DNA of 30,848 bases, taken from NCBI GenBank assembly GCA_022448765.1, contig JAKUTI010000006.1, positions 1-30,848 on the forward strand, written 5' to 3'. The position numbers were made by a program, and so were the translations under genes. This document shows positions 24,483 through 30,848 of the stretch, in pieces. The DNA is from Pseudomonadales bacterium (lineage in GTDB: Bacteria; Pseudomonadota; Gammaproteobacteria; Pseudomonadales; Azotimanducaceae). Within the stretch, counting starts at the first letter, position 1, and every line of letters starts with the position of its first letter. Below the pieces are notes generated by a model. The model worked only from the letters and a program-made list of their open reading frames with translations. It searched no databases and was not told the origin of the DNA.

Positions 24483-25346
24483 TTAGGACCGCGAGCGTGA
24501 GGATTCGATAATGTCGCTGAGAACGGGCCGAATTTGATCGAGGAACAATCTAGGGTTTTCACTCATGGGGAAGTGGCCGAGACCACCGAGGGTTCTGTAG
24601 CGGGCACCCGGTATCATCGACGCGAGCTCTTCGCCTGCCTCAGGCGTGCCGCTCCAATCGTATTCGCCGTTGAGAATGTCGACAGAGCAAAGCTCGGTGT
24701 TGATCGTGCGAGCTGTATTTCGCACATCGTGGTCGATCGAGTAGTAGTAGAGATCGCCTTTGAACACGGGGGGCGCACCCTGGCTATAAACCCAACTTGT
24801 TTCGTGGCGTAACGGTTTGGGGCTTGTTGGAGCCATCATCCCGTACATCAAGTGAGCCTTATAGTCGTTGCCGATCTTGGGATGGTAAAACTCATCCACA
24901 AAGCCCCCAGGAGTATGTGCGGATGCCTCCAGACCCACCACGGCCCGGAATTCGTTGGGATGGTAGAGAGCAAGATCAATGGCCAGATGCCCTCCAATGG
25001 AACTGCCCATATAGACTGGACGATGAAGTTCAAGGGCATGGGCAAGCGAAATGGGAACCTGCATGAGGAATTCTTTCTCGAGGCGGTATTCTTTTTCCCA
25101 CCAATTCGTATCAACCGGCGGCACCGATTTTCCGTGGAAGGGGAGATCGTAAGCAATGAGCCGAAACTTGGTCTGTAGATCGTCATCTTCCAGGATGTGC
25201 CTCCATTGCCGCCCGTCTGCACCTGCCGTGTGCTGGAGTAACAAACCGACCTCACCACAACCTGCTTCCTCGAAATAGATGCGGTACTCCACGCCTTGGA
25301 TGGTGAGATAGGTGTAACGCCCGGTCGCTGAATCAAATTTTGGCAT
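24483..25346 (-). CDS. alpha/beta hydrolase
   Basis: This 287-aa alpha/beta-hydrolase has an oxyanion segment LLLQHTAGADGRQWRH, LIAYDLPFHGKS, the nucleophile elbow MGSSIGGHLA (Ser116), acid Asp230 (NGEYDWSG) and His258 (GGLGHFPMSE), a complete catalytic triad. The substrate is unknown; esterases and C-C hydrolases share this layout. ATG 25346 was chosen because GAGAGG lies 6 nt upstream; a start at 25370 would add eight residues. It overlaps the upstream gene by 14 nt and is probably co-transcribed with it. Confidence 0.88.
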   Translation of the reverse strand: MPKFDSATGRYTYLTIQGVEYRIYFEEAGCGEVGLLLQHTAGADGRQWRHILEDDDLQTKFRLIAYDLPFHGKSVPPVDTNWWEKEYRLEKEFLMQVPISLAHALELHRPVYMGSSIGGHLAIDLALYHPNEFRAVVGLEASAHTPGGFVDEFYHPKIGNDYKAHLMYGMMAPTSPKPLRHETSWVYSQGAPPVFKGDLYYYSIDHDVRNTARTINTELCSVDILNGEYDWSGTPEAGEELASMIPGARYRTLGGLGHFPMSENPRLFLDQIRPVLSDIIESSRSRS

Positions 25347-25707
25347 TGCGCACCTCTCGGAAGATTTCAATCAAGCGTCGGATGGCGGGGTAATAGGCAC
25401 AATAGTTGTCCTGGTCCCCTGTGATTTCAAAACCGTGGTGGATCGAAGCAGGGTAAAGATCTTGGTAAAATGGTTTTGGCACGTCTTGTAAAAGCTCTTC
25501 CCAATCTCGGTGCGATGCCGAGATACTGAGGTCAGTCGGTCCACCGCCGCGCCAATCGTGAATCTCCGTTATCTTGCCGCTTTCGATATCGATGCGTTTT
25601 CTCTGATCGCCGATGCTGATCCTCAGCGAAGAATTCCACATTCGGGCATGGATGCAGAATTCGCCGTCCGCGTTGGCCTTTGTCTTGACGTCGTTCCAGT
25701 CGAGCAT
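25333..25707 (-). CDS. hypothetical protein, possibly SCP2-like
   Basis: This 124-aa protein is not confidently recognised. It has the alternating hydrophobic strands and the TDLSISASHRDWEELL segment that recall sterol-carrier (SCP2-type) lipid-binding domains, but this is only an impression. AGGGGAG precedes ATG 25707 by 7 nt; a longer frame reaches 25779. Its stop lies inside the downstream alpha/beta hydrolase gene, which suggests a functional pair. It is divergent from the metallophosphoesterase gene, with 58 nt between the starts. Confidence 0.65.
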   Translation of the reverse strand: MLDWNDVKTKANADGEFCIHARMWNSSLRISIGDQRKRIDIESGKITEIHDWRGGGPTDLSISASHRDWEELLQDVPKPFYQDLYPASIHHGFEITGDQDNYCAYYPAIRRLIEIFREVRNAKI

Positions 25708-25765
25708 CTTGTGACTCCCCTTCTCGTCACGTAGGGTACCCGATTTGCTGGTCGGGACGCGTTCG

Positions 25766-26356
25766 ATGTCGTTGCGCATAGGTTTGGTTGCCGATACGCA
25801 CGTGCCTGAGGCTTGTCGGTCACTATGGCCCCAGGTATTTCAGGCGTTTGAGGGTGTCGATTACATCTTCCATGGCGGAGACGTTCACGACCTCGCGTTA
25901 TTGAGTGAATTCGAAAAGATTGCCCCTATCTATTGCGCGCGTGGTAACGGTGAAGACGGCTCCGGCGGACGTCCGATTCAGCCAGAGGACGATCGGGTTC
26001 GCTATGCGTGGACGCTGGAGATGGAGGACCTAGTTATAGGGCTTACCCATTACATCCCAGCGGATGAACGGCCACCGGACCATACGGTGGCGCGCTGGTG
26101 TGAGCGTTATTTCCCCGAAAAAACGCCTGACGTGATTGTTTTTGGTGATACCCACACGGAGTTGATTCGGGAGGTTGATGGCATCCTGTGCGTAAACCCC
26201 GGTTCGCCGACATACCCGCATAACTACGACACACAATTCGGGACATTGGGATTCTTGGAGTTAGACGCTGGAACAGCCAGTGCGTCGGTGTGGTTAATTA
26301 ACGAAAAGGGTATCGAACCCTACAACTGGGACGATCCTCCCAAGTGGAAGCTGTGA
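25766..26356 (+). CDS. metallophosphoesterase family protein (YfcE-like)
   Basis: This 196-aa calcineurin-like phosphoesterase has the metal ligands in order: Asp10/His12 (ADTH), Asp39 (HGGDVHD), Asn61 (ARGNGED), His95 (LTHYIP), and FGDTH (126-130) with PGSPTYPHN. In YfcE-type proteins the last motif is normally GHTH; here the first of its two histidines is Asp128. The substrate may be a phosphodiester. Starts at TTG 25745, ATG 25766 and TTG 25772 are possible; ATG 25766 was chosen, but there is no strong ribosome binding site. Confidence 0.88.
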   Translation: MSLRIGLVADTHVPEACRSLWPQVFQAFEGVDYIFHGGDVHDLALLSEFEKIAPIYCARGNGEDGSGGRPIQPEDDRVRYAWTLEMEDLVIGLTHYIPADERPPDHTVARWCERYFPEKTPDVIVFGDTHTELIREVDGILCVNPGSPTYPHNYDTQFGTLGFLELDAGTASASVWLINEKGIEPYNWDDPPKWKL

Positions 26357-26444
26357 CGGAGCCGAACCGCTAAATATTTCGGTCAATCGTTAATAGCGTC
26401 GGCCATAGGGTTCCGTGGTGCGTTGGGGCGACGCTCTAATAGCA

Positions 26445-26480
26445 ATGTTGGACCAACTCGGTGAGGAGTTGGCCCAACAT
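26445..26480. repeat. large hairpin between convergent genes
   Basis: ATGTTGG (26445-26451) and CCAACTC (26453-26459) pair with GAGTTGG (26466-26472) and CCAACAT (26474-26480), separated by a 6-nt loop and one A/C mismatch, giving a 14-bp stem. It lies between convergent genes, so it may be a bidirectional transcription terminator. There is no T-run after it. Confidence 0.7.
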
Positions 26481-26589
26481 ACGCGTTGGTGTTGGAGCTG
26501 AAAGCCTTTCTCGCCGGGTAACCCCGCGGCTTCTCAGGGTCCTCGGTTACTGAACCTTTCCACCAGTTGCGTTGGGAGAGGTTCCACGC

Positions 26590-27471
26590 TCAGACGTCGA
26601 ATCCACGCATTGGATTGATCGAAGGCCAGCTGTCCTTGGTGGCTAGGATTGCTTCGCCGACCTCGTCAACATCCCACGGCCCTTCGGCTTCATCCTTTTG
26701 CGCAATGGGCATTAAATTCCACGCAAGCATGGAGACCCGATTTCCCGAGACGAGCCATGTTCGACCGGTGACTTCCTTCGCGTCGTCGGAACATAGCCAG
26801 ACGACGGCTGGAGACACTCGGTCCGGAGGTATCTGATCTTTTACCGCATCGGGCATGACGTCGTCGGTCAATCGTGACAGCGCAGTTGGAGCTAGAATGT
26901 TGACGTTTATTCCGTACTTCATTCCTTCAAGGTAAAGGCACCTCGCCATACCTGCGATCCCAGCCTTGGCGGCCCCATAATTGGTCTGACCAAAGTTCCC
27001 TAACAATCCTGATGTGGAACTGGTGACGACGATACGGCCGCCCTCACCTTGCTCAAGCATTTGGTCGTAGGCGGCTTTAGTCGTTAGGTACGTTCATTTG
27101 AGGTGAACGTTGACGACGATGTCCCACATAGCGTCATCCATGTTTTTGAAGCTCTTGTCACGGAGAATCCCGGCATTCGCGATCAATATGTCGAGCTTGC
27201 CAAAATTATCAACACCCGCTTTGACCATGTTTCGAGCGTCTTCGGGTACCGAAACATTACCGTAATCGGCAACTGCTTCGCCGCCAGAGTCCTTAATTTC
27301 CTGCACCACGGTGTCAGCCATGTTCGTGCCCGAACCGCTGCCGTCTCGAGCGCCGCCCAGATCGTTAACGACGACCGCTGCGCCCTCACTCGCAAGAAGA
27401 AGTGCGTGAGTCCGACCGAGACCTCCGCCTGCACCGGTTACCAGCGCAACCTTTCCATCCAACATACCCAT
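26590..27471 (-). pseudogene. SDR family oxidoreductase, interrupted by an in-frame TGA
   Basis: The two halves are in the same frame and together form one complete 293-codon SDR, resembling the dehydrogenase domain of peroxisomal multifunctional enzyme type 2. The first half has TGAGGGLGRTHALLLASEG, VVNDLGGARDG and IANAG. The second has VVTSSTSGLLGNFGQ and NYGAAKAG. They are joined through HLK-stop-TYLTTKAAYDQM, where codon 126 is TGA (27094-27096). Relatives usually have Gly (GGA) here, so one G-to-T change would explain it. GGAGG lies upstream of ATG 27471. It may be a recent pseudogene or a sequencing error. Confidence 0.85.
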
Positions 27472-27560
27472 GTCGTCCTCCGTTAGAATCGTTACTCGTA
27501 TCGCGTGGTTGGTACGTTTCTTCAACCCGCGGTTTGGTGAAAGGTAAGGTGGGAGGCGTT

Positions 27561-28316
27561 TTGGATCAACTATTTGATTTTACAGGTAAGGTCGTTCTGG
27601 TCACGGGCGGGAGTCGAGGTTTGGGTCGGGCGATGGTTCTTGCGTTTGCGGAACGCGGGGCCGATGCGGTCATCACCAGCCGCAAACAAGATAATTGCGA
27701 AGGTGTAGCAGAAGAGGTCCGTGCGATGGGTCGCCAGGCGCTCCCGCACGCGTGTCATGTCGGTCACTGGGAGGAGGTCGACTCGCTGGTCGATGCGGCT
27801 TATGAACGTTTTGGCAAAGTCGATGTGTTGGTGAATAACGCGGGGATGTCGCCGCTTTACCCCAACCTATCCGCGGTAACCGAAGAACTTTTCGACAAAG
27901 TCGTGGGCGTCAACCTTAAAGGTCCTTACCGTTTGGCGGCGTTAATCGGCGAGCGTATGGCGGCCGGTGAAGGTGGAGCGATCATCAACGTCAGCAGTAA
28001 CGCCGCGGTACAACCCACACCGACTTCGGAACCCTACGGTGCCTGCAAGGCCGGCATTAATTCGCTGACACTCTCGCTCGCTCACGCTTTTGGCCCACGT
28101 GTTCGGGTCAACTGTATTCAGCCGGGTCCGTTTCTAACGGATATATCGAAGGCTTGGGATATGGATGCGTTTAATAAACGTGCCAAGACCAGTATCGCGT
28201 TGCAACGCGGCGGCGAAGCTGACGAGGTCGTGGGAGCGGCCCTCTATTTGGCGGGACCTACCGGTAGTTATACGACGGGGGCTGTGATCGCTATTGACGG
28301 TGGCAGCAGGAGTTAG
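27561..28316 (+). CDS. SDR family oxidoreductase (3-oxoacyl-ACP reductase-like)
   Basis: This 251-aa classical short-chain dehydrogenase has TGGSRGLG in the cofactor site, ITSRKQDN (suggesting NADP), NNAGMSP, catalytic Ser in NVSSNAAV and YGACK, ending with TGAVIAIDGGS. TTG 27561 was chosen because GGGAGG (27551-27556) lies 4 nt upstream and the protein then starts DQLFDFTGKV, as in relatives. A frame open from 27402 would run into the divergent SDR gene. Likely NADP-linked reduction or oxidation of an unknown acyl or hydroxy compound. Confidence 0.9.
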   Translation: MDQLFDFTGKVVLVTGGSRGLGRAMVLAFAERGADAVITSRKQDNCEGVAEEVRAMGRQALPHACHVGHWEEVDSLVDAAYERFGKVDVLVNNAGMSPLYPNLSAVTEELFDKVVGVNLKGPYRLAALIGERMAAGEGGAIINVSSNAAVQPTPTSEPYGACKAGINSLTLSLAHAFGPRVRVNCIQPGPFLTDISKAWDMDAFNKRAKTSIALQRGGEADEVVGAALYLAGPTGSYTTGAVIAIDGGSRS

Positions 28317-28333
28317 AGGGTTCCGCGGAAATG

Positions 28334-29188
28334 CTATGCAATCGCCTCGACCACTTGGTTGGCTAAGTTGCGGCCGGTCATTTCCTCATAAGTAGCAAGC
28401 CACCCAGGGTTTGCGATATTGACGTCGAGCAGATACGGGTAAGCGAGGTCGATGGCGGCAAACCGAACACCGCGCTTGTTCAGCCAACGGATGCACGTTT
28501 TAACCAGCTTCGTTTCGGCGGGACTCGCTTCGACGACGGTGGGTGAAGACCCAGCGGTTAGGTTACTTCGGTGGTCGATGTGGTCCTTGCCGTAGACACC
28601 CATCAAGCGAGACCCGGCAATAAGAAAACGCTTTTCGTCCTGCGTGTCGACCTGCTGTTGCAACATGGCAAATCCGGACCGGGTTAGGTGCTCAAGGATG
28701 GCGCGACGGTTGCCGTCGTTCCTGGAGAGGGAGAATACGTCGCGACCAAAACTTCCGGCGGTCGGTTTTCCTATCCAGGAACCCCCATCTTCGATCGCAT
28801 CAAGAAGCGTTGGAGCATCGGCACTGACGATTGTTCGGGGATGGTGTTGACCAAGGCCTCCGAGAATGAGGTGAGGCTTCCCGTGCAGGTAGACGAGCGC
28901 GTCGATACTGTTGACGAATCGGGCTTGATCCAGGGTACGGAGGAGTTGCATGCGGTCGAGGAACGTTGCCTGATCGCCGAATCCCACGACCCAGACCCGA
29001 TCAAACTGGTCGAAGTCGTGCCGAACGCCGGCTCGGTCGCGCCCGGTAAGCTGGTTATCGATGACTTCCAAACTCGTGTGATCGACATGATCGACCGACC
29101 ATCCCTGGTTGAGGAATTCGTTAGCTAACCGCTCCTGATTGTCGTTAAGACGCTTTCCTCCATATGTGGCAACGAAGCAGATTCTCAT
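28334..29188 (-). CDS. ATP-grasp enzyme, glutathione-synthase-like
   Basis: This 284-aa protein begins MRICFVATYGG and has ATP-grasp features: the ATP-binding segment GGSWIGKPTAGSFGRDVF, LQQQVDTQDEKRFLIAG, and the metal-binding DVNIANPGWL near the C-terminus. These resemble GshB and RimK-type ligases, which join an amino acid or peptide to a carboxylate with ATP. It is shorter than GshB (about 315 aa) and lacks an obvious gshA neighbour, so its substrate is uncertain. ATG 29188 was preferred; GTG 29200 is an alternative with AAGGA close by. Divergent from nadA. Confidence 0.82.
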   Translation of the reverse strand: MRICFVATYGGKRLNDNQERLANEFLNQGWSVDHVDHTSLEVIDNQLTGRDRAGVRHDFDQFDRVWVVGFGDQATFLDRMQLLRTLDQARFVNSIDALVYLHGKPHLILGGLGQHHPRTIVSADAPTLLDAIEDGGSWIGKPTAGSFGRDVFSLSRNDGNRRAILEHLTRSGFAMLQQQVDTQDEKRFLIAGSRLMGVYGKDHIDHRSNLTAGSSPTVVEASPAETKLVKTCIRWLNKRGVRFAAIDLAYPYLLDVNIANPGWLATYEEMTGRNLANQVVEAIA

Positions 29189-29281
29189 GAACGCCGGCAC
29201 GGTCCTTGTGATGATGCATCAATGCTACTGGCTGATTGCGAGGGAGCAAACGTGCCTACAGTCTGATGAGGGATATTGCTC

Positions 29282-30322
29282 ATGTATGATGCGGCCATGT
29301 TAGAGGATTACACGATGGAGAGTTCATCGGTACCCGTGCACACGGTCACGGCTCTCGATGATGCGGAGAAGGAGACCCTGCGCGAGGAGATTCGATCGCT
29401 GCTTGAGGCAGAGAATGCAGTCCTTGTGGCACATTTTTATGTCGACGGCGATATTCAAGATCTCGCTGAGGAAACCGGAGGTTGCGTCGCGGATTCACTT
29501 GAAATGGCGCGATTCGGTCGTGATCACCCGGCACCAACTTTGGTCGTGGCCGGTGTTCGCTTCATGGGTGAAACTGCGAAGATTCTTGCGCCGCAAAAAC
29601 GTGTTCTGATGCCAAGCTTGGAGGCCGAATGCTCGCTGGATATTGGGTGCCCGCCTGATGAATTCGAGGCCTTTGTAGCGGATCATCCCGATCGAACCGT
29701 GGTTGTGTATGCGAATACGTCGGCGCGGGTCAAAGCCCTCTCTGATTGGGTCGTGACCTCCAGCGTAGGATTACGAATAGTCGAACATCTCACCGCGCAG
29801 AGGGAAAAAATCCTTTGGGCGCCCGATCAGCACCTTGGCGCATACATCCAGGCCCAAACCGGCGCTGATATGTTGCTGTGGCGCGGGGCTTGTGTTGTGC
29901 ACGAAGAGTTCAAGGCAACGGCATTGGCGGACGTAAGGCGCGTATACCCGAACGCAGGCATTCTGGTCCATCCAGAAGCACCGGCCGCGGTGGCCGCGAT
30001 GGCGGATTGTGTTGGTTCGACGAGTCAGATTCTGAAAGCGGCCGGCGATTTACCGCACGACACGTTCATCGTCGCCACAGATAGGGGATTGTTCCATAAG
30101 ATGCGTAAAGCGAATCCTCAGAAGCGCTTCATCGAAGCGCCTACCGCGGGTGATGGTGCAACCTGCCGGAGTTGCGCGCATTGCCCTTGGATGGCGATGA
30201 ATGAATTGCGCGAATTACGCGACGCACTTCGAGATGGCCGTAACGAAATTCTTGTGGACGTCGAAACCGCCGCGGACGCGATGGTCCCACTGCAACGAAT
30301 GCTGGATTTCCCGACCACGTAA
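29282..30322 (+). CDS. nadA: quinolinate synthase NadA
   Basis: This 346-aa 4Fe-4S enzyme condenses iminoaspartate with dihydroxyacetone phosphate to quinolinate in NAD synthesis. Cluster ligands match the E. coli-type C113/C200/C297: Cys117 (EAECSLDIG), Cys204 (WRGACVVHE) and one of Cys295/Cys298/Cys301 (CRSCAHCPW). VLVAHFYVDGDIQDLA near the N-terminus, NTSARVKALSDW, WAPDQHLG and LVHPEAP are also typical. ATG 29282 has a GAGGGA site 8 nt upstream; a TTG at 29276 is less likely. Length is normal. nadB is not in the window. Confidence 0.96.
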   Translation: MYDAAMLEDYTMESSSVPVHTVTALDDAEKETLREEIRSLLEAENAVLVAHFYVDGDIQDLAEETGGCVADSLEMARFGRDHPAPTLVVAGVRFMGETAKILAPQKRVLMPSLEAECSLDIGCPPDEFEAFVADHPDRTVVVYANTSARVKALSDWVVTSSVGLRIVEHLTAQREKILWAPDQHLGAYIQAQTGADMLLWRGACVVHEEFKATALADVRRVYPNAGILVHPEAPAAVAAMADCVGSTSQILKAAGDLPHDTFIVATDRGLFHKMRKANPQKRFIEAPTAGDGATCRSCAHCPWMAMNELRELRDALRDGRNEILVDVETAADAMVPLQRMLDFPTT

Positions 30323-30340
30323 ACCAGGAAACCAATTCAC

Positions 30341-30847
30341 TCAAGTTTCGCGAGCGGCTTCCGCTTCGGTTCTGAGATCAAGAAGCCGTTGCTCAAGACT
30401 GGCTATTAGGCGTTGACTGGGTTTGGTAACAAGACTCAGGGCGTACTGTAAGTGTTGGATCGCATTCTGGTAGTCACCGTTCAACGCAAAGAATTCGGCT
30501 CTTGCCCGATGAACGCCGACGATATCTCCTGCAAGGCCTGCGGTTTCCGCGAGGTCGTACCAGATGTCGACATCGTCTTCGTTAATGGTCGCCTGACGCC
30601 AGAGAACATCTTTGGCATCGTTGTGCCGTGCATCGGCGTTGAGTGCACGAGCGTAAAGAATTGCGAAGGGTTGATTGTCGGGGTTTATGACCAGCCGATG
30701 CGCAAGTAAGTCCAAGGCTTGTTGAATTTTGTCGGCGTTGATAAGAAGTTCGGCGAACGTCGCGCAAAGGAGGATGCTGCCGGGGTCCTCTCGGTGAAGT
30801 GTTTGGGCCAGCTGTAGGGCTTCTTCGTGCAGATCGGCACGGTCGTA
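30341..30847 (-). CDS. M48 metalloprotease, TPR C-terminal part (BepA-like), partial
   Basis: The frame stays open to the window edge (the 5' end is outside) and gives the last 168 residues. They are helical TPR-like repeats: ALDLLAHRLVINPDNQPF, DVDIWYDLAETAGLAGD and VHRARAEFFALNGDYQ, then AIQHLQYALSLV and IASLEQRLLDLR. This end closely resembles the C-terminus of BepA/YfgC, an outer-membrane assembly-linked protease, but the zinc site lies outside, so another TPR protein is possible. It converges on nadA with an 18-nt gap. Confidence 0.72.
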   Translation of the reverse strand, partial: YDRADLHEEALQLAQTLHREDPGSILLCATFAELLINADKIQQALDLLAHRLVINPDNQPFAILYARALNADARHNDAKDVLWRQATINEDDVDIWYDLAETAGLAGDIVGVHRARAEFFALNGDYQNAIQHLQYALSLVTKPSQRLIASLEQRLLDLRTEAEAARET

Positions 30848-30848
30848 G

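Noticed and set aside
27094..27096. TGA read as glycine (alternative genetic code)
   Set aside because: Many intact genes in the window end in TGA, and the gammaproteobacterial gene order does not fit the groups known to use this code.
27402..27560. Long N-terminal extension of the SDR at 27561
   Set aside because: It would overlap the divergent SDR start and adds 53 residues with no family similarity; TTG 27561 has a good ribosome binding site.
28688..29128. Plus-strand reading frame of 146 codons opposite the ATP-grasp gene
   Set aside because: It lies wholly antisense to a gene with clear ATP-grasp motifs and resembles no known protein.

Overview
The window is one 30.8-kb stretch of a gammaproteobacterial chromosome, most likely from an uncultivated environmental (perhaps marine) lineage. 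The evidence is the ordered block yebC-ruvC-ruvA-ruvB-tolQ-tolR-tolA-tolB-pal-cpoB-queE-queC followed by a tRNA-Lys gene, an arrangement known from Pseudomonas and relatives. AspRS also carries residues typical of the non-discriminating Pseudomonas type. No phage, transposon, CRISPR array or rRNA was seen. Genes are tightly packed: seven pairs overlap by exactly 4 nt (ATGA, GTGA or TTGA), and GTG and TTG starts are common.

Layout. 1-292: the 3' end of an ABC exporter. 385-3841: a catabolic cluster with an alpha-methylacyl-CoA racemase type CoA enzyme, a propionate-CoA ligase (prpE-like) and an ABM-fold monooxygenase. 3937-5605: a YihY-type membrane protein and a thioredoxin-fold lipoprotein. 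5568-7256 (minus): proS. 7452-12557: fmdB, aspS, yebC and ruvCAB (translation and Holliday-junction resolution). 12568-17056: the complete Tol-Pal envelope system with cpoB. 17061-18379: queE and queC of 7-deazaguanine (queuosine precursor) synthesis. 18376-19082 (minus): tRNA-Lys(UUU) with its own strong promoter, followed 22 nt later by a TrmY-family tRNA methyltransferase gene.

19221-28316 is an accessory metabolic region. It holds short-chain dehydrogenases, a GPH-type symporter, a crotonase-fold protein without the catalytic glutamates, a metallo-beta-lactamase fold hydrolase, an MFS exporter whose N-terminus has no canonical start codon, an alpha/beta hydrolase with a small partner gene, a metallophosphoesterase, and an SDR gene interrupted by a single in-frame TGA. 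28334-30848 holds a glutathione-synthase-like ATP-grasp enzyme (minus), nadA (plus), and the C-terminal TPR part of a BepA-like M48 protease (minus, running off the window).

No clearly new multi-gene system is visible. The best candidates for follow-up are the tRNA-Lys/TrmY transcription unit, the TGA-interrupted SDR, the MFS gene with a missing start, and the crotonase without catalytic glutamates. All functions are read from motifs and remembered family features; no database search was run.
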